From contig JACOVR010000021.1 of assembly GCA_016177245.1 (NCBI GenBank), positions 1 to 9,851 on the forward strand: a stretch of 9,851 bases of DNA, in the 5' to 3' direction. Made by a program: the position numbers and the translations under genes. Below the pieces are notes generated by a model. The model saw nothing but the letters and a program-made list of their open reading frames with translations, was not told the origin of the DNA and ran no database searches. Source of the DNA: Candidatus Wildermuthbacteria bacterium (lineage in GTDB: Bacteria; Patescibacteriota; Minisyncoccia; Minisyncoccales; UBA10102). Below are positions 1-7,326 of this stretch, piece by piece. How positions within the stretch are numbered: the stretch's first letter is position 1; each line of letters starts with the position of its first letter.

Positions 1-1716
1 GCCAGAATCGGTGAATACCATGAAGGCGTCGTGCGTTAGGCAGTACAAAAAGAGCTCCACGATGTCTTCGCCCATGGATATCATTCCCACGATGCCTTTG
101 CCACCGCGCTTCTGGATTTTATAGGTTTCAGGGTTGATGCGCTTGATATACCCGCCTTGCGTTAAGGTGATAATGGTGTCTTCTTGCGGAATAAGATCTT
201 CTTCTGCGACTTCTCCGAGGCCTTGCGCCACCACTTTTGTTCTCCTGTCATCGCCAAACGTGTCTTTTGCCGCGAGCAGTTCTTTTTTAATGACCTCGTC
301 GATCTTTTTCGGGGAAGCAAGCAACGCAGACAATTCTTTGATTTTTGCCCTGATCTGTTTTAACTCTTCTTCGATTTTTGCCCGCTCCAACTTGGCAAGC
401 TGTGCAAGTTTTGTTTCCAAAATGGCATTTGACTGAATCTCGGTCAACTTGAAACGCCTCATCAAGTTGTTCTTTGCGTCTTCCCGGTCTTCTGACTTCT
501 TGATGATGCGGATCACCTCGTCGATGTTGTCGAGCGCTTTCCACAGACCTTCCAAAATATGCTCGCGTTCTTTCGCTTTCGTAAGTTCCCATTTCGTGCG
601 TCGTGTGACCACTACGCGCCTGTGGTCCAAAAAATATGACAGGATCTCGTCGAGCGACAACACCTTTGGCTGAATGCCGTCAACCAGGGCAAGGAGATTT
701 AAATGGTAGGTTTTCTGCAGGTCTGAAAACTTGTAGAGCCGGTTGAGAACCTTCTGGGGCTGGCTGTCTCTCGCAAGGTCAAAGACAATACGCAAACCCT
801 CTTTGTCTGATTCGTCTCGGATGTCTTTCACGCCGTCAATCTTTTTTTCCTGCACCAGGTTTGCAAAGTGCTCCACAAGGGAGGATTTCGTGAGTTGAAA
901 AGGAATTTCCGTGATGACGATCTGGGGGGTTTTGCCCTGCCCTGAGTTTGTCGAGGGGTCGATCACTTCCGCTTTCCCGCGGATCACAATGGGCCCTTTG
1001 CCTTGAGAATATGCCTGGATGATTTCTTTTTTGTTGTAGATAATGCCTCCGGTTGGGAAGTCGGGCCCCTTGATGAATTCAAACAGGTCTTCGGTGTCTG
1101 CCTTTGGGTGCTCTAACAAATACGCGAGCGCATCGATAAGTTCGCCGAGATTGTGGGGCGGGATGTTGGTTGCCATGCCAACCGCGATTCCCAGGGTCCC
1201 GTTGAGCAACAGCTGGGGAAGCGGCGAAGGCAACACCACTGGTTCTTTTCTGGTGGCATCATAGTTGTCTACAAAGTTCACCGTGTCTTTCTCAATGTCT
1301 TGCAGCGTCGCTTCTCCGACGCGAGACATCCTCGCTTCCGAGTATCGCATCGCCGCAGCAGAATCCCCGTCGATCGAACCAAAGTTGCCCTGACCCTGAA
1401 CCAAAGGGTATCTCATTGCAAAATCCTGCGCCATGTGGACCAAGGTATCGTATATGGCGATGTCGCCGTGGGGATGGTAGCGGCCGATCACGGCCCCCAC
1501 TACGGTTGCCGACTTTCTGAACTTTGCCCCGTGCGTGAGGCCTTCTTCATGCATCGCGTATAAAATCCTCCGGTGCACGGGCTTCAGCCCGTCCCTGACA
1601 TCGGGAAGGGCTCGTGACACAATCACCGACATTGCGTAGTCCAAATACGAGGCTTTCATCTCCTCTGCGATTTCCCGCGGCTGCACCGAACCAATGGCAG
1701 AAGGTTTGTTGTTCAT
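1..1716 (-). CDS. gyrA: DNA gyrase subunit A, N-terminal 572 residues (runs off left edge)
   Basis: Breakage-reunion subunit of DNA gyrase, which with GyrB introduces negative supercoils using ATP. I translated the reverse strand from ATG at 1716 to base 1 and found an open frame of 572 codons without a stop. The winged-helix region has YHPHGD (80-85) and QGNFGSIDGDSAAAMRY with the likely active-site Tyr125. The coiled-coil region follows. Residues 535-541 are QKRGGKG, matching the GyrA box (QRRGGKG in E. coli); this favours gyrase over topoisomerase IV ParC. The rest of the C-terminal pinwheel lies outside the window. Odd points: Ile86 occupies the site of E. coli Ser83, and residues 253-262 (DPSTNSGQGK) come from a dispersed repeat. 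The ATG overlaps the TGA of the upstream hydrolase gene by 4 bp (ATGA), so translation is probably coupled and no separate promoter is expected. Confidence 0.96.
   Translation of the reverse strand, partial: MNNKPSAIGSVQPREIAEEMKASYLDYAMSVIVSRALPDVRDGLKPVHRRILYAMHEEGLTHGAKFRKSATVVGAVIGRYHPHGDIAIYDTLVHMAQDFAMRYPLVQGQGNFGSIDGDSAAAMRYSEARMSRVGEATLQDIEKDTVNFVDNYDATRKEPVVLPSPLPQLLLNGTLGIAVGMATNIPPHNLGELIDALAYLLEHPKADTEDLFEFIKGPDFPTGGIIYNKKEIIQAYSQGKGPIVIRGKAEVIDPSTNSGQGKTPQIVITEIPFQLTKSSLVEHFANLVQEKKIDGVKDIRDESDKEGLRIVFDLARDSQPQKVLNRLYKFSDLQKTYHLNLLALVDGIQPKVLSLDEILSYFLDHRRVVVTRRTKWELTKAKEREHILEGLWKALDNIDEVIRIIKKSEDREDAKNNLMRRFKLTEIQSNAILETKLAQLAKLERAKIEEELKQIRAKIKELSALLASPKKIDEVIKKELLAAKDTFGDDRRTKVVAQGLGEVAEEDLIPQEDTIITLTQGGYIKRINPETYKIQKRGGKGIVGMISMGEDIVELFLYCLTHDAFMVFTDSG
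934..957 (-). repeat. Dispersed short repeat, copy A (inside gyrA)
   Basis: On the minus strand this reads CCCTCGACAAACTCAGGGC followed by AGGGC. It matches copy B at 15 of 16 positions across the core CTCGACAAACTCAGGG versus CTTCGACAAGCTCAGGG, allowing T/C and A/G changes. It encodes part of DPSTNSGQGK in a surface loop of GyrA where other GyrA proteins have a shorter turn. Confidence 0.7.
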
Positions 1717-2381
1717 GGAGACAATACAACTACCTGGGTTTCTTCTCCGCTAAGATCTTTTGCCTTCACGGTCAGCTTTTCTTGCGGCTGAACTCCTTTG
1801 GCTCCCATTGCTTTTAAAAATTCTTCGGGGCCTGCCAGCGTAAACTTCAATTTGGGAATTGCGTAGTGCATGGGGATCACGATGCGCGGCTCTAACTGAT
1901 GAACAATGCCAACTGCTCCCTTTGCATCAATGGTGTACACTCCCCCGACCGGTATTAAAAGAATGTCAACGTCGCCGATGAGTTCCAGCTGCTGGGAGGT
2001 GAGTTCCTTTTGCCCCAAATCGCCAAGATGGCACACCTGTATGTCTTCCCCCTCTATGCAATAGATCGTGTTGAGACCTCGTTCCTTCCCCTCGCTTTGA
2101 TCGTGATAGGAAGGAATGCCCTTAATAAAGACCCCTTGAACTTCGTATTCCCCTGGATTTGCGATAACAAAAGGGGGCTTGCCCTGAGCTTGTCGAAGTG
2201 CCTTGGCATTGTTGTGGTCTGCGTGGTCGTGGGTAAAAAGCGCAATGTCTGCATCCAAGCTCAACTCCCTCAATCCGGTAAAGGATCCTGCATAGGGGTC
2301 GATCACGATTTTAAGCGGCTCTTCCTTCGCCCTCGAAATCAAAAGTTGAAAGCATGCCTGGCCCTTCCAAATGACTTGCAT
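1713..2381 (-). CDS. Metallo-beta-lactamase-fold hydrolase (UlaG-like, COG2220 type)
   Basis: A 222-residue predicted metal-dependent hydrolase, probably cytoplasmic since no signal peptide is visible. The metal site is seen as THDHADH (His51, His53, Asp55, His56), HLGD (His118, Asp121) and MHY (His172), typical of the stand-alone Lactamase_B_3/UlaG-like group. The substrate cannot be read from sequence; lactonase or phosphodiesterase chemistry is known elsewhere in the fold. I chose ATG 2381 (MQVIWKGQ...) because the conserved first strand starts there and it lies 8 nt after a TATACT -10 element; ATG 2387 is two codons upstream, and the longest frame from 2408 would overlap the divergent S1 gene. 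First gene of a two-gene unit with gyrA, sharing ATGA at 1713-1716. Residues 62-68 (LRQAQGK), just after the metal motif, are encoded by a dispersed repeat. Confidence 0.88.
   Translation of the reverse strand: MQVIWKGQACFQLLISRAKEEPLKIVIDPYAGSFTGLRELSLDADIALFTHDHADHNNAKALRQAQGKPPFVIANPGEYEVQGVFIKGIPSYHDQSEGKERGLNTIYCIEGEDIQVCHLGDLGQKELTSQQLELIGDVDILLIPVGGVYTIDAKGAVGIVHQLEPRIVIPMHYAIPKLKFTLAGPEEFLKAMGAKGVQPQEKLTVKAKDLSGEETQVVVLSP
2178..2198 (-). repeat. Dispersed short repeat, copy B (inside hydrolase gene)
   Basis: On the minus strand this reads CTTCGACAAGCTCAGGGCAA plus G, the clearest form of the repeat here. It encodes LRQAQGK in frame between the metal-binding HDHADH motif and the next strand. 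The form CTTCGACAAGCTCAGG is, from memory, widespread in candidate phyla and other environmental genomes. Confidence 0.75.
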
Positions 2382-2404
2382 ACGCATCCAGTATAGTGTA
2401 TATT
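2376..2404 (+). promoter_or_regulatory. Promoter of the S1 gene, overlapping the divergent promoter
   Basis: TTGCAT (2376-2381, weak -35) is followed by a 17-nt spacer and TATATT (2399-2404). The S1 ATG at 2412 comes 7 nt after the -10 box, again the geometry of a leaderless mRNA. TATAGT at 2392-2397 is an alternative -10. The elements lie within the same bases as the promoter for the opposite strand, so the two polymerases would compete for the site. Confidence 0.5.
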
Positions 2405-2418
2405 GCACTACATGTCAT
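2390..2418 (-). promoter_or_regulatory. Promoter of the hydrolase-gyrA unit
   Basis: Reading the minus strand, ATGACA (2418-2413; 5 of 6 match to TTGACA) is followed by a 17-nt spacer and TATACT (2395-2390; 5 of 6 match to TATAAT). The hydrolase ATG at 2381 starts 8 nt after the -10 box, so the transcript would begin at or next to the start codon. No Shine-Dalgarno sequence is present. Prediction from consensus only. Confidence 0.6.
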
Positions 2419-3548
2419 TAGTCGCCGTGGAAAACAGGCAAACCATCGAAATGGTGAAGCCCCTCAAGGCGGGCGATATTGTGGAGGGAACCGTGATTGG
2501 CATTGGACGATCTGCCGTGTATTTGGATTTGGGCCCGCAGGGAACAGGCATTATCTATGGAAGGGAATTTCTGCAAGAGAAAGACACCCTGCGCCAGGTT
2601 CAAATCGGAGCAAGGCTCGTCACCAAAATCGTTGACCTTGAAAACGACGAAGGATACATTGAACTCTCCCTGGGCCAAGCAGGCAAAGAACTCGTGTGGA
2701 AAAAACTCAACGACCTGAAGGCAACAGAAACCCTGTTCAAGGTTGCGGTGGTGGGCGCAAACAAAGGAGGGCTTCTTGCAACGGTTGAAGGAATGCAGGC
2801 GTTCCTGCCCGTTTCGCAACTCTCACAAGAACACTATCCAAAAGTGGAGGGCGGCGACCCTAACCAGATCCTCAAAGAACTCCAAAAATTCATGGGCCAA
2901 GAACTCGAGGTTGAAATTTTGGATCTTGATCCCAAAGAGGGGAAAATCATCCTTTCTGAAAAATCAAAAGAAAAGAGCAAACTCAAGGAACTGTTAAAAA
3001 GTTACACTGCTGGAGATGTTGTAGAAGGAGAGATCACGGGCATTGTGGAGTTTGGGGCCTTCATGAAATTTAACGAAGTTGAGGGATTGATCCACATTTC
3101 AGAAATCGACTGGCAGATCATTGACGACCCTGCGAAGTTTCTTGGTGTGGGAGAAAAAGTGAAGGCGAAAATCATTGACATTTCAAATGGAAGAGTGTCG
3201 CTTTCGTTAAAAGCGCTGAAAGAAGACCCGTGGAAAGAGATTGAGAAAAAATATAAAAAGCTCGATGTGGTGGAGGGCAAGGTCACGAAATTGAATCCGT
3301 TCGGCGCGTTTGTGGAGGTGGAGCCCAAGATTCAGGGCCTGTGCCACATTTCAGAATTCGGAACAAAAACAAAAATGGAAGAGGTACTGAAGATTGGGGA
3401 GAGGCATGCGTTTCAGGTATTGGAACTGAACCCAACAGAGCATCGCATGAGTTTGCGGTTAGCTACCGACGCATCCGCCGCCGAACCAGCAGCAGAACCG
3501 CAGCCGACACCCCAGCCAGAGCACACGCCGGAATCACAGGCGAATTGA
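2412..3548 (+). CDS. rpsA: Ribosomal protein S1 (bS1), four S1 domains
   Basis: RNA-binding protein of the small ribosomal subunit that helps mRNA docking. 378 residues with four OB-fold S1 repeats at roughly 18-88, 104-184, 199-269 and 284-352; repeats 3 and 4 are the most typical (VVEGEITGIVEFGAF...GLIHISE and VVEGKVTKLNPFGAF...GLCHISE). Repeat 2 is degenerate. A Pro/Ala/Glu-rich tail (353-378) is probably disordered. E. coli S1 has six repeats; four is common in other bacteria. ATG 2412 was chosen over TTG 2403 because it matches the -10 spacing and TTG 2403 would lie inside the -10 box. There is no Shine-Dalgarno sequence. The 3' end overlaps the convergent lamin-tail gene by 86 bp, which the tail codes antisense to. 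Confidence 0.9.
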   Translation: MSLVAVENRQTIEMVKPLKAGDIVEGTVIGIGRSAVYLDLGPQGTGIIYGREFLQEKDTLRQVQIGARLVTKIVDLENDEGYIELSLGQAGKELVWKKLNDLKATETLFKVAVVGANKGGLLATVEGMQAFLPVSQLSQEHYPKVEGGDPNQILKELQKFMGQELEVEILDLDPKEGKIILSEKSKEKSKLKELLKSYTAGDVVEGEITGIVEFGAFMKFNEVEGLIHISEIDWQIIDDPAKFLGVGEKVKAKIIDISNGRVSLSLKALKEDPWKEIEKKYKKLDVVEGKVTKLNPFGAFVEVEPKIQGLCHISEFGTKTKMEEVLKIGERHAFQVLELNPTEHRMSLRLATDASAAEPAAEPQPTPQPEHTPESQAN

Positions 3549-4110
3549 GAAGTTCGAATTTTGAATTTAGAATTTGGGATTTGTTTCGGATTTCGATATT
3601 CGAATTTCGGATTTGTTGAAGTTGAATGCCCGCGCTGTTGGGTGCTCGCGGAGTGCCGCCGATTTCTGCGCTTGTCTGAAAACCTGACGGAACCCGTTCA
3701 AGGGTTCTTTTTGTTTCGTTGTCGCCTGCGGGCCAGCTCGATCTCGCATCGATTTCATCAACAATTTGTCCTGCGCTGTTTTTCAAAACAACTCTTTGCC
3801 CAGAATTCACGAACTTGCCCGCAAGATTCGCGTAGTTCAAGTCGATATTTTTGATTTTGTCTGACGCGCCAATGAGGTAATATCCTTTGGGCGGAATGTT
3901 TCCCTGCAAAGAAATTTTAAAATCGAGTTTGTCTCGATACAACTCCAGCGCCCAGCCATTTAACAATTCAACAATATCGCCGTTATTGTACAGTTCGATC
4001 CACTCAAGACGCCACCAGTTATTCTGCCCAACATTCTCCACCGGGCTCCCCATCCAGGCTACCTCGTTGATAACAATTCCGGCGTACAAAATATTTGACA
4101 AAATTTTCAT
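3463..4110 (-). CDS. Lamin-tail-domain (LTD) protein
   Basis: A 215-residue protein whose residues 11-155 look like a lamin tail domain, an Ig-like fold common in secreted or surface proteins of candidate phyla bacteria. Signs are GIVINEVAWMGS near the N-terminus, EWIELYNNGD, the NSGQRVVLKNSAGQIVDEID strand and a final SSWPAGDN...TPRAPNS stretch. The molecular role is unknown. The leader MKILSNILYAG is hydrophobic but short for a signal peptide; an in-frame stop upstream excludes a longer form. After residue 160 the sequence changes character: residues 163-189 are encoded by an A/T-rich dispersed repeat. Residues 191-215 form a hydrophobic segment followed by RRRMRR, like a C-terminal membrane anchor, but this part is antisense to the S1 tail and may be accidental. 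Domain call is good; the true C-terminus is uncertain. Confidence 0.78.
   Translation of the reverse strand: MKILSNILYAGIVINEVAWMGSPVENVGQNNWWRLEWIELYNNGDIVELLNGWALELYRDKLDFKISLQGNIPPKGYYLIGASDKIKNIDLNYANLAGKFVNSGQRVVLKNSAGQIVDEIDARSSWPAGDNETKRTLERVPSGFQTSAEIGGTPRAPNSAGIQLQQIRNSNIEIRNKSQILNSKFELLNSPVIPACALAGVSAAVLLLVRRRMRR
3551..3619. repeat. A/T-rich degenerate dispersed repeat
   Basis: About 69 bases are built from varied copies of GAATTT/GGATTT/TTCGAATT words, including the perfect palindrome ATTCGAAT at 3598-3605. Composition differs sharply from both flanking genes. It begins right after the S1 stop codon and is read through by the lamin-tail frame on the other strand. I recall such 'aattcgaaattc' type stretches in many environmental genomes; only one copy is in this window, so its being a repeat family rests on memory. 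Confidence 0.5.
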
Positions 4111-4123
4111 AGTATGGTATGCA
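4095..4123 (+). promoter_or_regulatory. Promoter of the 404-residue protein gene
   Basis: Perfect -35 TTGACA (4095-4100), 17-nt spacer, then TATGCA (4118-4123) preceded by TGG, an extended -10 (TGn). The -10 itself is weak. It lies partly inside the start of the divergent lamin-tail gene. Transcription would start near 4130, giving a leader of about 70 nt. Confidence 0.5.
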
Positions 4124-4188
4124 TAATGCCAGCAATGGGAGCTCTGTTCCCACTTATATCATAATTCAAAACAGCCGAGAAAACGAAG

Positions 4189-4194
4189 AGGAGG
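4189..4194 (+). promoter_or_regulatory. Ribosome binding site AGGAGG deciding the start at 4200
   Basis: A perfect AGGAGG lies 5 nt before ATG 4200. It decides this start against ATG 4119, which would add 27 residues. It is the only strong Shine-Dalgarno sequence I see before a gene in this window. Confidence 0.85.
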
Positions 4195-4199
4195 AAAGC

Positions 4200-5414
4200 A
4201 TGCCAAGGGAATTCGATCCCGATGAAGCCGCTGATCGTTTGGTCGAAAATGGAATAAAGGTCACTCGGAAAAATCCTGGTGACCCCGACGGCCAAGATGG
4301 AGCCCACGTACGGGGAAAAAAGAACAGGGGCGCAAGGAGAAAGGAAGGAGGACCGAAAACAATGGCACTCGCAACACCACCGCCCCCGGCTGTGTCGGAG
4401 AAGCGCATCAGGCGGATAGCACCACACGCAGGACGGCTGCACCTTGATGAAGTATGGGGTGCAGCTCTCCTCCGTATCTTTCCGGCAAACGCAGAGGAGG
4501 TGTGGCCCGGGAGCAGCACTGCTGACTTTCGGCCAGTCGATCCCACAGAGACAGAGAACACCCAAAACATTGCGGATGATCCAACGGTTCTGAAGCTCGG
4601 CTGGTCTTTGCCGCAGGGAACCGTCAGAAACGAAGTCGTCGACGAACACTCCCTCCCCGAGAAGCAACGAGAAAACCAGTGTGTCGCCACTATGATGGCA
4701 GACCAGCTCAACCTCACGCCTCGCCAACGCTGGCTCATCGAGCCCCTGCTCGGGGAGGTGCTAAGCCACGATAAGTCGGGCAAACAGCAGGGGCAACTTC
4801 ATCTCGCCAATATCGTTCAAAAAGCGATCGACGAGAATGACTGTACCACCGCTCTAAACCTCGTGACGCAGTCGCTTAGACTGATGGTCGCGGGCAGAGA
4901 ACGGTACCTCGAAAGTCGGGAGCGCGTGGCACCCAAAGCTGTCTGGACGATTGGGAACATTGAAGTCCATGTCATCGATCCGAGCGACCAACACAACGAC
5001 ATTCTCGACGTACTCGTGGCAAACCGCCGAAATCATGGTGCATCGATGGTGGTCCTGCGCGACAGCAAGGGCCATATCCAGATCATCGACGCCGCGAACA
5101 AACTCATGGCCCAGATGACCAATCTGGCCGTACTCGTACGAGTGCAGGAACGCGCTCTCGCAGGCAGAAACGATCTCCTGCCACTCGCTGTCCTGCGGCA
5201 GACCGGTACGATTGCAGACCCCGATCCCAAGAATCCCCGTTGGCATTTCTCTGACGGCCCAAGCGGCGGCCGCAACTTGCTTAACGGAGGAGAGGCACGG
5301 CCATGGGTTCCCGCAACCCAGGTCATCCTTGCAACGCTCAAGAACCTCATCGCTCACGCCTTCGACGAAGCGTGGATGAGGGGCTGGAAAGGGAAGTATT
5401 TCCCCGGCCAGTAA
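4200..5414 (+). CDS. Uncharacterised 404-residue protein, weak MYG1/UPF0160-like motif
   Basis: I do not recognise this protein with certainty. 404 residues, no signal peptide or membrane segment. Residues 1-55 are charged and low in complexity, then a short PPPP linker (60-63). Residues 75-91 read PHAGRLHLDEVWGAALL, which resembles the H-x-G-x-F-H-x-D-E/D-V metal motif at the start of MYG1/UPF0160 (DHH-like) phosphoesterases. SHDKSG (189-194) and RWHF...GGRNLLNGG...VPAT (347-373) could be later conserved blocks, recalled only loosely. A nuclease or phosphoesterase role is therefore a weak inference. The gene stands alone with its own promoter, strong AGGAGG site and terminator. By eye it is richer in G+C and in ATC/CTC/GTC codons than ftsH or rpsA beside it, which suggests transfer or high expression. 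Confidence 0.75.
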   Translation: MPREFDPDEAADRLVENGIKVTRKNPGDPDGQDGAHVRGKKNRGARRKEGGPKTMALATPPPPAVSEKRIRRIAPHAGRLHLDEVWGAALLRIFPANAEEVWPGSSTADFRPVDPTETENTQNIADDPTVLKLGWSLPQGTVRNEVVDEHSLPEKQRENQCVATMMADQLNLTPRQRWLIEPLLGEVLSHDKSGKQQGQLHLANIVQKAIDENDCTTALNLVTQSLRLMVAGRERYLESRERVAPKAVWTIGNIEVHVIDPSDQHNDILDVLVANRRNHGASMVVLRDSKGHIQIIDAANKLMAQMTNLAVLVRVQERALAGRNDLLPLAVLRQTGTIADPDPKNPRWHFSDGPSGGRNLLNGGEARPWVPATQVILATLKNLIAHAFDEAWMRGWKGKYFPGQ

Positions 5415-5425
5415 GGGCGCAAGCC

Positions 5426-5466
5426 AAGGGGCCCCAACGCAGCCAGCGATGGGGCCTCTTTTTTTT
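5426..5466 (+). terminator. Intrinsic terminator after the 404-residue protein gene
   Basis: AAGGGGCCCCA (5426-5436) pairs with TGGGGCCTCTT (5450-5460), 11 bp including one G-U pair. Inside the loop CGC and GCG can also pair. A run of T follows to 5466. It starts 12 nt after the TAA and insulates ftsH from upstream reading. Confidence 0.92.
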
Positions 5467-5496
5467 CTCTAATGTTTCTGATAAGATAACTTCGCA

Positions 5497-7326
5497 ATGA
5501 GAAACCTTTCGAAAAATATTGTGGCGGTGTTTGTGATCCTGCTGCTCTTTTCAGTTCTGTTTTCGCTTTTTGCAAAGCCGTTTGAGGCGCCAAAAACCGT
5601 TTCCCTTACCCAGTTGGTTGCGGACATTAACGACGAAAAAATTCAGAAACTCATAGTAACTGGTAGTAATATTGCGGTAACCTACAAAGACAACTCCGAG
5701 GTTGGCGCAAAAAAAGAAGCTGATGCGGCATTATCTGAAACCCTGCTCAATCTGGGCGTACAGAGAGAACGGCTGCAGAACGTAACCATAGAACAGCAAG
5801 AGCAAACCGACATTTTCACGTGGCTTTCGCCCCTCGCGTTCATCATCCTGCCCATCTTATTTTTCCTGTTTTTCTTTTTCTTCATATTCCGCCAGGCACG
5901 GGCAGGGCTGGGCCAGGCATTTGATTTCACACGATCGCGGGCGCGTCTCTTTGGCGCAGAAGGCCATCCCAAAGAAAAAGTAACATTCAAAGACGTTGCG
6001 GGATTGAAAGAGGCAAAGGAAGAGCTGGAAGAGATTGTTGATTTTTTGAAAAACCCAAACAAGTACCTCCAGATGGGAGCAAAAATACCCAGGGGAGTTT
6101 TGCTTGTGGGGCCGCCGGGAACGGGAAAAACGCTTTTATCTCGCGCAGTCGCAAGCGAAGCAGGAGTTCCTTTCTTTTCTGCGTCGGGTTCTGAATTTGT
6201 GGAACTTTTTGTGGGTGTGGGTTCCGGAAGAGTTCGGGACCTCTTTTCAACTGCAAAAAAGGCGGGAAGGGCGATCATTTTCATTGATGAGCTCGACGCG
6301 ATCGGAAGAGTGAGGGGCATGGGATTCACGGGCGGCCACGAAGAACGGGAGCAAACGCTCAATCAGATTTTGGTGGAAATGGACGGTTTCGAAAGAGACG
6401 ACACCAGAATCGTGATGGCTGCAACAAATATGCCGCAGGTCCTTGACCCTGCATTACTTAGGCCGGGAAGATTCGACCGACGAATTGTGCTCGACCTCCC
6501 CGACGTTGCAGACAGAGAACAGATTCTCAAGATCCACGCAAGAAACAAACCCCTTGCTTCATCGGTCCATTTGAGAGAAGTTGCAGAACGGACCCCGGGA
6601 TTTTCGGGGGCCGATCTTGAGAACTTAATGAATGAAGCAGCGATTCTTGCGGCAAGAAGGAATAAAACACAAGTTTTTCAAACAGAACTTTTAGAATCAA
6701 TTGAAAAAGTGCTGCTGGGTCCTGAACGGAAAAGCCATGTGCTCTCTAAAAAAGAAAAGGAGATTACTGCATATCACGAAGCAGGCCATGCATTGGTTGC
6801 TGCCTCTCTGAAGCATACCGATCCCGTGAGAAAGGTATCGATCATTGCGCGTGGAAGAGCAGGCGGCTACACCCTAAAACTTCCTGCAGAAGACAAACAT
6901 TTGAAAACCCGGCTTGAATTTTTAGACGAACTCGCCGTTTTGATGGGCGGATACTGCGCGGAAAAATTGGTTTTCAGAGACATTACCACGGGCGCAAGCA
7001 ACGACCTTCAGCAGGCGTCTGACATTGCTGCCAGCTTGGTAAAAGAATTTGGCATGTCAGAGAAATTAGGACCGGTCACATTTGGAGAAAAAGAGGGCTT
7101 GCCGTTTCTTCCCCACGAGAGCACGGGATACGGCACGTATTCTGAAGAGACAGCAAAAGAAATTGACCGAGAGATTTCCCATTTGGTGGCTGGCGCGCAA
7201 AAAACCGCTGAAAAGATTCTTCGGCAAAAAATAAAGACACTTGCGAAGATAGCCAAGGTTCTGATAGAAAAAGAGACAATCGAAAAAGAGGAATTTGAGA
7301 AGCTAATTGGCAAAAAGCGCGCGTAG
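5497..7326 (+). CDS. ftsH: ATP-dependent zinc metalloprotease FtsH
   Basis: Membrane-anchored AAA+ protease that unfolds and degrades membrane and short-lived cytosolic proteins as a hexamer. 609 residues, a normal length. TM1 about 8-26; short outer domain 27-108; TM2 about 109-132. AAA domain: Walker A GPPGTGKT (205-212), pore loop FVGVG (238-242), Walker B IIFIDELD (260-267), and the second region of homology with RPGRFDR (322-328) carrying the arginine fingers. Peptidase: zinc motif HEAGH (427-431, catalytic Glu428) with Asp503 in TTGASNDL as likely third ligand. The whole active set is intact. ATG 5497 has no Shine-Dalgarno sequence; TAAGAT (5482-5487) ends 9 nt before it, so a leaderless or nearly leaderless start is possible. 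It is followed by strong hairpins, then the GIY-YIG ORF. Confidence 0.98.
   Translation: MRNLSKNIVAVFVILLLFSVLFSLFAKPFEAPKTVSLTQLVADINDEKIQKLIVTGSNIAVTYKDNSEVGAKKEADAALSETLLNLGVQRERLQNVTIEQQEQTDIFTWLSPLAFIILPILFFLFFFFFIFRQARAGLGQAFDFTRSRARLFGAEGHPKEKVTFKDVAGLKEAKEELEEIVDFLKNPNKYLQMGAKIPRGVLLVGPPGTGKTLLSRAVASEAGVPFFSASGSEFVELFVGVGSGRVRDLFSTAKKAGRAIIFIDELDAIGRVRGMGFTGGHEEREQTLNQILVEMDGFERDDTRIVMAATNMPQVLDPALLRPGRFDRRIVLDLPDVADREQILKIHARNKPLASSVHLREVAERTPGFSGADLENLMNEAAILAARRNKTQVFQTELLESIEKVLLGPERKSHVLSKKEKEITAYHEAGHALVAASLKHTDPVRKVSIIARGRAGGYTLKLPAEDKHLKTRLEFLDELAVLMGGYCAEKLVFRDITTGASNDLQQASDIAASLVKEFGMSEKLGPVTFGEKEGLPFLPHESTGYGTYSEETAKEIDREISHLVAGAQKTAEKILRQKIKTLAKIAKVLIEKETIEKEEFEKLIGKKRA

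Noticed and set aside
1043..1563. Plus-strand ORFs opposite gyrA
   Set aside because: The minus frame is a continuous, highly conserved gyrase; these are its complement.
2010..2396. Plus-strand ORF opposite the hydrolase gene
   Set aside because: Antisense to a frame with all metal-binding motifs; no supporting motif of its own.
2403..2411. TTG at 2403 as the S1 start
   Set aside because: It lies inside the predicted -10 box; ATG 2412 has the right spacing and gives a normal N-terminus.
4107..4783. Two overlapping minus-strand ORFs opposite the 404-residue gene
   Set aside because: Antisense shadows of a gene with its own ribosome site and terminator; the peptides are low in complexity, Ser/Phe/Cys-rich and without motifs.
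5682..6362. 226-residue minus-strand ORF opposite ftsH
   Set aside because: It lies antisense to the intact AAA domain of FtsH; Ser/Lys/Pro-rich with no recognisable domain.
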